In this document: one piece after another, positions 21,027 through 29,391 of the stretch
Numbering within the stretch: the first letter of the stretch is position 1
Layout: each line of letters starts with the position of its first letter
IMG/VR virus record: IMGVR_UViG_3300030020_000071
Location: 1 to 30,838 of that record
DNA: 30,838 nucleotides
DNA from: a virus
Strand: one strand, 5' to 3'
Notes under the pieces: generated by a model
Databases searched by the model: none
What the model was told of the DNA's origin: nothing
The model's input: the letters and a program-made list of their open reading frames with translations, nothing else
Translations under genes and position numbers: made by a program

Positions 21027-21353
21027 ATGACAGAAATACAAGATTTTATAGAAAAATTTTACCCTGATTATAGTAATAGCGATGAGATAGCATACCTAAA
21101 TGATTTAAATAAATTAGTAGAAGGTGATTATGAAGATGGGGATAGTGCAGATATACTGCTACAAAGAGTTTGGTATGGTCATATCGAAAGTAATTTAATA
21201 CCAATAGAACAACAGAAGCAATACATAAGAGTATTAGAAAAAGCTATAGAATCATTTATAAATAATGAATCATTAGCAAATAAATTAATGCCTTTTCAAA
21301 AAATATATGATGACGCAGTACATAAAATACAAACAGAAATAAAAAACAAATAG
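21027..21353 (+). CDS. Hypothetical helical protein
   Basis: From ATG 21027 (leader taaaatt) the product is 108 residues, acidic and helical throughout (MTEIQDFIEKFYPDYSNSDEIAYL). An upstream non-ATG start that would overlap the preceding gene is less likely. Not recognised. Confidence 0.6.
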   Translation: MTEIQDFIEKFYPDYSNSDEIAYLNDLNKLVEGDYEDGDSADILLQRVWYGHIESNLIPIEQQKQYIRVLEKAIESFINNESLANKLMPFQKIYDDAVHKIQTEIKNK

Positions 21354-21355
21354 TT

Positions 21356-21628
21356 ATGACAGACGAAGAATATGATTTAATAGGAAACGACTTTGGTCGT
21401 CCTGGTTATACTAATTATGGTAAGAACAATATCCCCGTAACAAGTGACATACCGAGAAGGGTAAGACTTGATCTAAGTCTTCCGGCAGAATTAGCAATAA
21501 GAAATGCGGTAGACGAAGTAGAGAAATTACGTGCTGACGTACGACTAACAGAAGCTGTAATTTTATTAGATAAAGCAAGGAACTTGGTTGCTGATTATAT
21601 AGATGAACAATTAGCTAAAACAAAATAA
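21356..21628 (+). CDS. Small hypothetical protein
   Basis: A 90-residue protein: an extended, glycine-rich N-terminus (NDFGRPGYTNYGKNNIPV) followed by PRRVRLDLSLPAELAIRNAVDEVEKL, a long amphipathic helix pair. The phrase LDLSLPAELAIRNAVDEVEKLGAD-like is seen, as I recall, in other phage proteins with a two-helix C-terminal part. Function unknown. Confidence 0.6.
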   Translation: MTDEEYDLIGNDFGRPGYTNYGKNNIPVTSDIPRRVRLDLSLPAELAIRNAVDEVEKLRADVRLTEAVILLDKARNLVADYIDEQLAKTK

Positions 21629-21629
21629 C

Positions 21630-21827
21630 ATGAATAACTATCAAGAAAATATACAAGACGATATCCTAAAAATGAAAGCAAGTTTTGAAGGTAGTGGGGA
21701 TTATATGGCAGGTGTAGGGGATGGTTTATGGTATCTATTTAATAAAGTAGTTACCGATAATGAAAATGATCTTATAGAAAAGATAATCGAAGCAAGGATA
21801 TTCTACATGGAGAGTAAAAACAAATAA
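21630..21827 (+). CDS. Small acidic hypothetical protein
   Basis: This 65-residue acidic protein (MNNYQENIQDDILKMKASFEG) is helical with a Gly-rich middle (GSGDYMAGVGDGLW). It is separated by one base from each neighbour and directly precedes the methyltransferase-like gene. Confidence 0.6.
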   Translation: MNNYQENIQDDILKMKASFEGSGDYMAGVGDGLWYLFNKVVTDNENDLIEKIIEARIFYMESKNK

Positions 21828-21828
21828 T

Positions 21829-23325
21829 ATGAGTTATAGCGCAAAAAGAAAGTTAGAAGATAATATAGCGGCCCTGGAAGTACTAAACGATAGGTTACAA
21901 AATAGTTATTTCCCTCTATCAGAAGAAGCGCAACAAGAGTTACTGTCTCACTATTCTGGTTGGGGGGGATTGAAAGGAGTACTTAATAACTGGGATGTTA
22001 CTAAAGAACAATGGATAGAGGATGGGGCAAGTAAACAGGATATAGAACTCTACGATAGGTATCAAAAAGCCTTTGAGTTAGTTAGAGAGATATTCCCCTA
22101 TAGTCAGCATAAGGAGGTTATCAATAGTATTAAAAACTCGACACTTACTGCTTTCTATACCCCTTCAGTGGTGCCTGCAACTTTTTATGAAGTACTCAAG
22201 GACTACATGAAGGTAACTACTATCTATGAACCATCTGCAGGTAGTGGGGTGTTTCTGCAAGAAGCATTTAAAGTATTCCCCTCGATAGACGAAGGAGTTG
22301 CTTATGAAAAAGACATATTAACATCAAAGGTGTTAGAAGCAATCTCAAATTGTAAATACAGAGTAAACGTATACGCAAAACCATTTGAAGAAAGTAGCGA
22401 TAAGGAAAATGGCAAGTACGATTTAATAACTTCAAATATACCTTTTGGAGATATGAAGGTCTTTGACCCGAAGTTTAAGGACAATAACCTTACAGGCAAA
22501 ATACACAACTACTTCTTTGCTAAAGGGGTTGATAAAATTCGTGAAGGTGGTATCTTAGCATTTTTAGTGTCAGACGCATTTTTAAATACTGTTTCAAATC
22601 GGACGGCACGTAAGTATCTCTTTGACAAATGCGATTTCATAAGCCTTGCCGTTATGCCGGATAACCTTATGAATGACACAGGAGGTACAATGGCTCCAAG
22701 TCATTTCCTGGTAGTACAAAAGAATAGTAGCAAGACAGAACTTTCCCCGGAAGAAGAGATGTTAATTGAGAGTAGTTTCGTAGAAAATGAAGGTAAGAAG
22801 TATGCAGTAAATAGGTATCTACAGGAAAATTCATTAACGTGTCTGTTTAAAGATTGTAAAACAAAAATAGGTAAGAACCAATATGGTAAACCAAGTGTAG
22901 AAGTTCATTGGGATAAAGCCATAGAGGAAATTGCGTTACCCTTCTCGGAAATTCTCAGACGTGATTTCGCTCTCAGGGGGAAGTTCGATCCAAAACCTGT
23001 CGCAAAAATAGTAGATAATTGCGACAAGGGAATAGAAATCCCAGTAGGTAAAGTAAAAGTAATAGATAGGAATCACTGGGGATGGGATCAGGAAATTCAT
23101 GAAAAAGCAATTGATATAGCATTAGAACAATCAGGACTATCGGGGATGTTCAAACCAAGTTCTGAATGGGAACAGGAAGAAAAAACTTTCAGTCAGGCAG
23201 GTCTAACAACTACAGAGATAGTAGATAATTACACCAATCCAGAACAGGTAGTGCCCCCAATACAGATAAGTGATGTGTTACCAAAATATGTACCATTTAA
23301 GAACGGTTTAATAATTGAGAAATGA
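21829..23325 (+). CDS. N6-adenine DNA methyltransferase-like protein of the helicase-methylase type
   Basis: The 498-residue protein begins like the large methylase-helicase proteins of plasmids, conjugative elements and phages: EEAQQELLSHYSGWGGLKGVL near 32-52, FYTPSVVPATFYEVL near 109-123, SAM-binding motif I EPSAGSGVFLQEAF at 134-147, and SNIPFGDMKVFD near 202-213 in the place of the catalytic NPPY/F. The YFFAKGVDKIREGGILAFLVSD segment (228-249) completes the Rossmann-like core. The Asn of motif IV is present one residue shifted (S-N-I-P-F-G), as I recall for this family, so activity is possible but unproven. It normally forms one polypeptide with an SNF2-like helicase; here the helicase is a separate gene 1.2 kb downstream. 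Its stop overlaps the next ATG. Confidence 0.75.
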   Translation: MSYSAKRKLEDNIAALEVLNDRLQNSYFPLSEEAQQELLSHYSGWGGLKGVLNNWDVTKEQWIEDGASKQDIELYDRYQKAFELVREIFPYSQHKEVINSIKNSTLTAFYTPSVVPATFYEVLKDYMKVTTIYEPSAGSGVFLQEAFKVFPSIDEGVAYEKDILTSKVLEAISNCKYRVNVYAKPFEESSDKENGKYDLITSNIPFGDMKVFDPKFKDNNLTGKIHNYFFAKGVDKIREGGILAFLVSDAFLNTVSNRTARKYLFDKCDFISLAVMPDNLMNDTGGTMAPSHFLVVQKNSSKTELSPEEEMLIESSFVENEGKKYAVNRYLQENSLTCLFKDCKTKIGKNQYGKPSVEVHWDKAIEEIALPFSEILRRDFALRGKFDPKPVAKIVDNCDKGIEIPVGKVKVIDRNHWGWDQEIHEKAIDIALEQSGLSGMFKPSSEWEQEEKTFSQAGLTTTEIVDNYTNPEQVVPPIQISDVLPKYVPFKNGLIIEK

Positions 23326-23543
23326 GAGCAGAACAAGCAAGAGAATTATCGGATACATATCATGAAGAGTATGATTATAAATTAATACAAATGCGAATAG
23401 CTAAAGAAGCATCTAGTGGTAATTACGAAGTAGTCCATCTCAATATACCAGAACAAACAAAGGCTATGTTAAGAGCAGATGGTTATAAGATATTAGATAA
23501 TGGTATAGGAATTGCAGGACCAAGTTATAAAATAAGCTGGTAA
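23322..23543 (+). CDS. Small hypothetical protein between methylase and helicase genes
   Basis: A 73-residue protein (MRAEQARELSDTYHEEYDYKLIQMRIAKEASSG) in ATGA overlap with the methylase gene. The pattern, a helix then a strand-rich end with ADGYKILDNG, matches many short phage proteins that I cannot name. Function unknown. Confidence 0.6.
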   Translation: MRAEQARELSDTYHEEYDYKLIQMRIAKEASSGNYEVVHLNIPEQTKAMLRADGYKILDNGIGIAGPSYKISW

Positions 23544-23555
23544 AATTGTAGAAAA

Positions 23556-23903
23556 ATGACACAAGAAGAAATAATAGAAGGAAATAAACTAATTGCTCAA
23601 TTTGTAGAATTAGATGGTGGATATACAGATAAAGGATATTTAACTGTAGTTAATTATCATCGTTCTTGGGATTGGTTAATGCCAGTAGTTGAGAAAATAG
23701 AAGCTATTAGATGGATACCCCCTGGAGGAAATGATGAAAACTACTTTAGGGTATGTATAGATGGAGACCAATGTAGTGTTGATAGAGAAACACATAACTC
23801 ATCTGGAACAATAGTAGATAGCTGGATGGGAGATAAACCGAAGATAGAAAGAGTATACGAAGTTGTAGTGGGATTTATACGATGGTATAATAAAGAGAAA
23901 TAA
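23556..23903 (+). CDS. Conserved phage protein (EGNKLIA...YHRSWDWLMPVVEKIE type), paralogue 1
   Basis: This 115-residue protein has the signature EEIIEGNKLIAQF, then NYHRSWDWLMPVVEKIE, and at the end KIERVYEVVVGFIRWYN. I recall this family as very common in Bacteroidota phages and prophages, with no known function. The aromatic and charged surface would suit protein binding. A second copy lies at 24183, separated by one gene. It shares one base with the following gene. Confidence 0.7.
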   Translation: MTQEEIIEGNKLIAQFVELDGGYTDKGYLTVVNYHRSWDWLMPVVEKIEAIRWIPPGGNDENYFRVCIDGDQCSVDRETHNSSGTIVDSWMGDKPKIERVYEVVVGFIRWYNKEK

Positions 23904-24220
23904 TGATGAACAAACAAATACTGAAACCCAAGTTAAGGGGTAAACGAAAACAATTACCAAAATGGGAAGGTTTGTGGCAGAAACTACAACAATCCACAAC
24001 TATACACAAAACAGCTAGTGTAGGATTTAGTACTAGTCTATTCATGCAGGAGATATATAACTTCTTCAATGGTCCTAAATTAGATAGCCCCAGACCTATA
24101 ATGATACAGATGGGAGTAAGCGCAAAAAGTGATAGGGCTGCAAATAGAAAAGCAAGAAAGAAACTGAATAAATTGATGATAAATGAAAATGACAACAAAA
24201 GAACTAATCCACGGAAATAA
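23903..24220 (+). CDS. Small very basic hypothetical protein
   Basis: A 105-residue, strongly basic protein (KPKLRGKRKQLPKWEGLW at the start, KSDRAANRKARKKLNKLM near the end), starting in TAATG overlap. The charge suggests nucleic-acid binding or a need for an acidic partner. It lies between the two paralogous genes and overlaps the second one by 38 bases, or by 32 if the latter starts at its second ATG. Confidence 0.55.
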   Translation: MMNKQILKPKLRGKRKQLPKWEGLWQKLQQSTTIHKTASVGFSTSLFMQEIYNFFNGPKLDSPRPIMIQMGVSAKSDRAANRKARKKLNKLMINENDNKRTNPRK

Positions 24221-24545
24221 GTTGATAGCAGAGTATTATGAACATATAAAGTTTGCTACCAAGAATAATAACTATGTAATTGATGATGGTAAGAATAATA
24301 TAAGGTACTTTGATTGGACAGATGCATTTAATTATCATGAAAGTTGGAGTAAATTGATCCCTGCAACAAAGAAAGTAATGACTGAATTATGGGAAAATGA
24401 TAAAATAAAACATCCTGACACAAGTGTGTTTAACAATTTGAGATTAGTTATACCTGAGTTAGAAATAGAGAAAGTGTTTACTGCTACTGTTGAGGGGATA
24501 AAACTTTTAAATAGAATAAATGAAACAAATACTGAAATTAAGTAA
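24183..24545 (+). CDS. Conserved phage protein, paralogue 2 of the gene at 23556
   Basis: The 120-residue protein repeats the signature of the gene at 23556 in diverged form: KELIHGNKLIAEYYEH, FNYHESWSKLIPATKKV, and LEIEKVFTATVEGIKLLN at the end. Two adjacent paralogues imply a local duplication. The second ATG (24189) is an alternative start. It overlaps the helicase start by 26 bases. Confidence 0.65.
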   Translation: MKMTTKELIHGNKLIAEYYEHIKFATKNNNYVIDDGKNNIRYFDWTDAFNYHESWSKLIPATKKVMTELWENDKIKHPDTSVFNNLRLVIPELEIEKVFTATVEGIKLLNRINETNTEIK

Positions 24546-27500
24546 AGTAGGCGAACAACTAGTAACAGAGGTACTGGACCTATCACCCCGGGAACATGAA
24601 ATACTCTCTATGTATATAAAAATACGTAACAAGTATTTTGAGTTACATAGTTGTGAAGAACAATCAGATCATGGATGTAGTGAGGTTAGGAACCAACTTC
24701 TCGATCTGTACACTGATTTTTGCCAACTATTCGGGTCACCTAATAAAACGAGGAACAAGAATATTATTCTTAATGATGTTATGGGGTTCCTAATCCTGGC
24801 ATCTATAGAGGTGAAGGTCAATAATCAGTTTATTCCCGCAGACGTACTTACCAGGTCACCAAAAGGCGAGATCGAAGTTTTTCGTACACAAGATTGTACT
24901 GAGGCATTAAGTCACTGTTTAGGTATCTATGGTAAAGTTGATCTCTCTATCATATCTGGTATAACTGATAAGGAACAGGATGAAGTACTGAGAGAGTTAG
25001 GGCAAATGGTATATCTAAACCCCGAGACCAAGTTATGGGAAACCAGTGATAGCTATTTGGCAGGAAACGTTTACAAAAAAATGTTAATAGCGAAGTGGGA
25101 ACTGGAATCATGCAAAGAACCTGATCTGGCAAGAGAAATACAAAGATCACTCAATGCAATTAAAGATGTCCAGCCCAATAAAATACCCTGGGATCTCCTC
25201 GAATTTAATTTAGGTGAGCGATGGATTCCAGTAGAATATTATCGTGACTTCTGTACTGAATTATTAGAGGTTACTGTTAAAGTGTACCATTTTGTAACAG
25301 CAGATAAGTACAAAATAGAAAGTAGTGGGATGCATAGTAGAAAAGCATACAACGACTGGTTTGTAAGAAGCCAGTTATCTCACTCTACAGTAAACGGTTA
25401 CGAATTACTGGAACATGCTCTTGAGAATACCTGTCCGAAGTTCAGCTATACAGTTGGTAGTGGAGATGATAAGGTAACTATGTATGATAGTGAAGCAATT
25501 CAATTAGCTAATCAGAAGATAGAAGATATCAGGAATGAATGGGGTCAATGGTTACTGCGTCTCCCCGAGAGCAGGAAAGATGAGTTGGTAGATGTGTATA
25601 ATAACCTATATAACTGCTATGTGCTACGTAAGTATAATGGCGATCATCTGAAACTACCAGGCATAGATCTATCGAAACTGGGTAAGAACAATACACCAAT
25701 TGAGTTGTATAAATCACAAAAAGATACAGCATGGAGAATAATAACAGATAGAGGGGCAATAGTAGACCATGAAGTCGGATCAGGAAAAAGTTTAATATGT
25801 GTGATAGCTGCCCACGAGATGAAAAGGATGGGGGTTAGAACTAAACCGGCTATCTTATGTCTTAAAGCAAATGTACAGGAAATAGTAACTACTTATCGTA
25901 AAGCATACCCAAGTGCTAAAGTACTTGCTCCGGGGGAAACTGACTTTGAGAAGAGTAATCGTGTAAGGTTGTTTCACGAGATGAAGAATAACGACTGGGA
26001 CTGTATCATAATGACACATGACCAGTTTGGTAAGATCCAGCAAGACCCCCAGATAGAAAAAGAAATAGCACAGGAAGAAGTAGATAACCTGGAAAAAGAT
26101 CTGGCAACTTTACAGAAGTGTGGGAATATCATCTCCAGGGGTATGAAAAAAGGTCTGCAAAAAAGGAAAGCTAATACAGAAGTAGCAATCAAAAAATTAC
26201 AGGCACAGATCAATAGTAAAAAGGATGATGACATCAACTTTGTAGACATTGGTATAGATCATTTACTAATAGATGAAAGTCACAAATTTAAAAATTTAGC
26301 ATATGTTACCCGTCATGATCGTGTAGCAGGATTAGGTAATCAACAGGGATCACAACGAGCTACAAATATGCTGTATGCCATACGTACCTTACAGAAAAGG
26401 TTTAATGGTGATCTGCAGGTAACGTTTCTATCAGGAACCCCGATAAGCAATAGTCTTACAGAAATGTATCTGTTGTTCAAGTACCTGCGTCCCCGTGAGT
26501 TGGAAAGACAGAATATCAGCAACTTTGATGCATGGGCAGCAGTATTTGCCAAAAAGACTACAGACTTTGAGTTTAGTGTTACTAACCAGATCATAGCTAA
26601 AGAACGGTTCAGGCATTTTATCAAAGTACCAGAGTTGGCACTGTTCTATAACGAAATAGCCGACTTCCGTACCAAGAAGATGATCAACATTGAGGAACCG
26701 GAAATGGTAGAAGAGTTAGTTAATCTTCCCCCTACAGAAGATCAACAGGACTATATACAAGCTCTTATCAATTTCGCTACTACAGGGGATGCCAGTTTTA
26801 TAGATAGACCACCTCTTACAGATGGAGAGAAAGCAGCTAAAATGCTTATAGCAACTAACCTTGCTAAGAAGATGTCTACAGATATGAGGTTAATAAACCC
26901 TGCATTGTATGACGATCATCCTGGGAATAAAGTGAATGTCTGTACAGAAAAGGTAAAGTCGTTCTATAATAGCTCTACGGAGTTTAAAGGTACACAGTTG
27001 ATCTTTTGTGATATGGGAACCCCCGGAACAGAAGGGTTTAAACTGTACGAGGAGTTGAAGAAGAAGTTAATATGGTCCGGAATACCTGCAGAAGAAATAA
27101 CCTTTATCCATCAGTGGAATGAGCGCAATAAACATGAGTTGTTCAAGAAAATGAACGATGGTGACATCAGAGTACTCATAGGATCGACAGACAAGGCAGG
27201 TACAGGGTTGAATGTTCAACAGAGGGTAGTTGCTATGCATCAACTGGATATCCCCTGGAAACCAGCAGAATTGACACAAAGAGTAGGTCGAGGGGTCAGA
27301 CCAGGTAACTGGGGAGCAAAGTTGTACCAGGATAACAAGGTATACAACTTCATCTATGCAACAGAAAGGTCACTGGATAACTACAAGTTCACACTATTAA
27401 AGAACAAGCAGACCTTTATCAGCCAGATGAAACAGAATGAGCTACAGGTAAGGAGTATTGATGAAGGTTCTATAGATGAACAGAGTGGTATGAACTTCGC

Positions 27501-28404
27501 GGAGTATATAGCTGTTCTCTCGGGGGACACAACTCTGTTAGAGAAAGCTAAGATAGATAAGAAGTTGGCAGTACTGGAAAAGTTAAAGAGTGCTCACTAT
27601 AGGGAGATCAGTAATAACAAGTATCTGTTAGCACATAAAGAGGAAAGGTTAGAGATAGTTACCCCGTTAGTGAAGGAACTTGCAAGGGATGATATACAAT
27701 ATCAAAAACTACTTACGAAAGATGAAACAGGTACTAAGGAAAACCCCCTTGAAATCCCCGCTATCCTGGGAGTTATACAACAGGAGCAGGAAAAATGGGA
27801 GAGTATTAAGAAACAGAAGGAAGAGATAGAAAAGAATGAGGAACTACAGCCGGGAGAAAGAAGAGCACAACTTAAGGAGTTACGCAGACAGGAAGAAGAG
27901 ATCAAGGATAAACCCGTAATAGTAGGGGAGTATCTTATGAAGTTGTGCAAGTTATGGGAGCCTTCCCCCGGACAAGACAGAGAGATAATAGGTAGCCTGT
28001 ACGGATTTGACCTGTACATAGAGCGAGTGAATCACATGGAAAGAGAGATCGAAAGTGAGGCAACAAGAACTATCTATGGTAGCAATGCAATTAACTATAA
28101 GAATAAGTTCTTTGCTATGCATCCCGGGGGGACTATAAAGTATACGTACAATCACGGTATACCTAGTTTTGCTTCAAGTCGTATCGCGTCAAGGCAATTC
28201 CTAAATTCCCTCGAACGCATCTCCGGGTTATATGAAACCTATACAAGAGAAAGAGAAAATCTTCTTAGGGATGTGGATGGCCTTAAAAAGATGGAAGTAA
28301 AAAGTTTCCAAAAAGAAGACGAGATCATCTTCCTCCAGGGGGAAAGCAAAAGGTTAGAAAAAGAGATAAAAGTTAAGATCGGTGCTAAACCAATTACTGT
28401 TTAG
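24520..28404 (+). CDS. Very large SNF2-type DNA helicase/translocase
   Basis: At 1294 residues this is the longest gene of the window. The first 400 residues are not recognised. The helicase core follows: HEVGSGKSL (motif I, about 417-425), IMTHDQFG (motif Ia/b region), LLIDESHKFKN (motif II, DESH box, about 583-593), FLSGTPISNS (motif III, about 636-645), GSTDKAGTGLNVQQ (motif V) and QRVGRGVRPGN (motif VI, about 920-930). Between motifs Ia and II there is a coiled-coil insertion (about 505-570), and the C-terminal 250 residues are again coiled-coil rich. This matches the helicase half of plasmid and phage methylase-helicase proteins; it would translocate on double-stranded DNA with ATP. Separation from its methylase partner is unusual. 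A terminator follows. Confidence 0.85.
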   Translation: MKQILKLSKVGEQLVTEVLDLSPREHEILSMYIKIRNKYFELHSCEEQSDHGCSEVRNQLLDLYTDFCQLFGSPNKTRNKNIILNDVMGFLILASIEVKVNNQFIPADVLTRSPKGEIEVFRTQDCTEALSHCLGIYGKVDLSIISGITDKEQDEVLRELGQMVYLNPETKLWETSDSYLAGNVYKKMLIAKWELESCKEPDLAREIQRSLNAIKDVQPNKIPWDLLEFNLGERWIPVEYYRDFCTELLEVTVKVYHFVTADKYKIESSGMHSRKAYNDWFVRSQLSHSTVNGYELLEHALENTCPKFSYTVGSGDDKVTMYDSEAIQLANQKIEDIRNEWGQWLLRLPESRKDELVDVYNNLYNCYVLRKYNGDHLKLPGIDLSKLGKNNTPIELYKSQKDTAWRIITDRGAIVDHEVGSGKSLICVIAAHEMKRMGVRTKPAILCLKANVQEIVTTYRKAYPSAKVLAPGETDFEKSNRVRLFHEMKNNDWDCIIMTHDQFGKIQQDPQIEKEIAQEEVDNLEKDLATLQKCGNIISRGMKKGLQKRKANTEVAIKKLQAQINSKKDDDINFVDIGIDHLLIDESHKFKNLAYVTRHDRVAGLGNQQGSQRATNMLYAIRTLQKRFNGDLQVTFLSGTPISNSLTEMYLLFKYLRPRELERQNISNFDAWAAVFAKKTTDFEFSVTNQIIAKERFRHFIKVPELALFYNEIADFRTKKMINIEEPEMVEELVNLPPTEDQQDYIQALINFATTGDASFIDRPPLTDGEKAAKMLIATNLAKKMSTDMRLINPALYDDHPGNKVNVCTEKVKSFYNSSTEFKGTQLIFCDMGTPGTEGFKLYEELKKKLIWSGIPAEEITFIHQWNERNKHELFKKMNDGDIRVLIGSTDKAGTGLNVQQRVVAMHQLDIPWKPAELTQRVGRGVRPGNWGAKLYQDNKVYNFIYATERSLDNYKFTLLKNKQTFISQMKQNELQVRSIDEGSIDEQSGMNFAEYIAVLSGDTTLLEKAKIDKKLAVLEKLKSAHYREISNNKYLLAHKEERLEIVTPLVKELARDDIQYQKLLTKDETGTKENPLEIPAILGVIQQEQEKWESIKKQKEEIEKNEELQPGERRAQLKELRRQEEEIKDKPVIVGEYLMKLCKLWEPSPGQDREIIGSLYGFDLYIERVNHMEREIESEATRTIYGSNAINYKNKFFAMHPGGTIKYTYNHGIPSFASSRIASRQFLNSLERISGLYETYTRERENLLRDVDGLKKMEVKSFQKEDEIIFLQGESKRLEKEIKVKIGAKPITV

Positions 28405-28556
28405 CTTCTATAGGGGAGGTTTAGAAAGTGTTCAAAAACCGACAATGGTAAAATCTCTGGAAAGCCTCTGTGGTATTGCACTACAGGGGTTTTTCATTGA
28501 TACTATTCCAGCGGTAGAGAATAGAAGGCGCAAGAATACATATAATAACTAAAAAC
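28405..28556 (+). other. Intergenic stretch after the helicase gene
   Basis: These 152 bases contain the terminator at 28461-28495 and otherwise nothing I can assign. There is no TTTG/TAnnTTTG pair with normal spacing. The small gene at 28557 begins after it. Confidence 0.6.
28461..28495 (+). terminator. Rho-independent terminator after the helicase gene
   Basis: AAAGCCTCTGT (28461-28471) pairs with ACAGGGGTTTT (28483-28493), 11 pairs with two G-T wobbles, an 11-base loop, and a run of five T from 28490. It ends the methylase/helicase block 57 bases after the helicase stop. Confidence 0.75.
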
Positions 28557-28658
28557 ATGAATCAATACTACAAAGGCTTTCCGCCAAAATATATAAAAAA
28601 TTATGGTGTCAAAAATGGACATAAAAATAAATTTGTCAAAAAATGGAAGAAAGTATAA
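28557..28658 (+). CDS. Tiny basic ORF upstream of the second winged-helix gene
   Basis: Thirty-three codons, rich in Lys and Tyr (MNQYYKGFPPKYIKNYG to KKWKKV), with the standard leader ctaaaaacATG. It overlaps the next start by 16 bases. If the -7-like element at 28628 is real, this ORF spans it, so it could be an upstream leader peptide or fortuitous. A near-repeat (GTCAAAAATGGA at 28608, GTCAAAAAATGGA at 28635) lies inside. Confidence 0.4.
   Translation: MNQYYKGFPPKYIKNYGVKNGHKNKFVKKWKKV
28628..28635 (+). promoter_or_regulatory. -7-like element TAAATTTG before the second winged-helix gene
   Basis: TAAATTTG fits TAnnTTTG and would start transcription about three bases before the ATG at 28643. 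No TTTG lies 19-21 bases upstream, so this is weak as a promoter on its own. It is noted because the related gene at 15378 has the same near-leaderless arrangement. Confidence 0.35.
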
Positions 28659-29218
28659 GAATATCAAAAGATGGTAGTATATTTGTCCAAAATCTGATAA
28701 TGAATAAACTCCCCGAAATAGATGAAAGCAAGCTAGGTAAAAACCCCTTTAGTCAGGAATTAGTAATAGAAGTAACAAAAATACAAGATGAGGGAAAGTT
28801 CATAAAAGACGAAGATGGTATAATGTTACCTGCTCATCATTATGTAGAAAAACAGAAGTATGTAAAGTTCTACAAGTTTAAAGGAGCAAGGGATCACATA
28901 CTAAGTCTCTCTGGGGGGGCATTAAAAATGATAATGTATATAGGATTTACTATAGATGGTAGTAAGGATTATCTACGATTAACTCCTGATACATATAGCA
29001 AAAAGACTGAAAAAGGTAGTCTTAATACATATAAAAGAGCAATAGAAGAATTGGTGTTAAAAGGTTATTTAACCCCCACTATGTACAAATATACATACTG
29101 GGTAAATCCTGCAATGTTGTTCTCTGCGAATAGAATAAATAAGTATCCGGATAAAACAAAAATTAAAGGTACTCATACTAGTACTGAACAAGAAGAGTTT
29201 GAACAAGATCAAAAATAA
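28643..29218 (+). CDS. Winged-helix (RepL-like) DNA-binding protein
   Basis: A 191-residue protein whose residues 105-170 form a winged helix: YLRLTPDTYSKKTEKGSLNTYKRAIEELVLKGYL broken as helix-turn-helix, then TYWVNPAMLFSANR, the NP...F wing pattern of RepL-type replication proteins and of the gene at 15378. The N-terminal 100 residues are strand-rich and unrecognised; the nuclease domain of the other gene is absent. The tail TEQEEFEQDQK matches that gene's NEQEEFENDQK. A regulator or replication protein acting on the phage's own DNA is likely. Confidence 0.65.
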   Translation: MEESIRISKDGSIFVQNLIMNKLPEIDESKLGKNPFSQELVIEVTKIQDEGKFIKDEDGIMLPAHHYVEKQKYVKFYKFKGARDHILSLSGGALKMIMYIGFTIDGSKDYLRLTPDTYSKKTEKGSLNTYKRAIEELVLKGYLTPTMYKYTYWVNPAMLFSANRINKYPDKTKIKGTHTSTEQEEFEQDQK

Positions 29219-29225
29219 ATAAATT

Positions 29226-29390
29226 ATGATAACCTGGGAAAAAGAAAGGAGCATAGAAGAAATCAATCAGAAATTAATAACTCTATGCATACTAGCAATT
29301 CGTCATCGTAGTGCTGTAGCGGATAAAGTGATTAACTACAGGGAAGAAATATTACAGAAAATAAGAGAGTTTGAGAACGATCAAAAATAG
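29226..29390 (+). CDS. Tiny helical protein ending in FENDQK
   Basis: Fifty-four residues (MITWEKERSIEEINQKLI to IREFENDQK), one or two helices, leader aaataaattATG. It ends with the DQK tail shared with its upstream neighbour and with the genes at 15378 and 16038. Its stop is followed after one base by the next ATG. Function unknown. Confidence 0.6.
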   Translation: MITWEKERSIEEINQKLITLCILAIRHRSAVADKVINYREEILQKIREFENDQK

Positions 29391-29391
29391 T

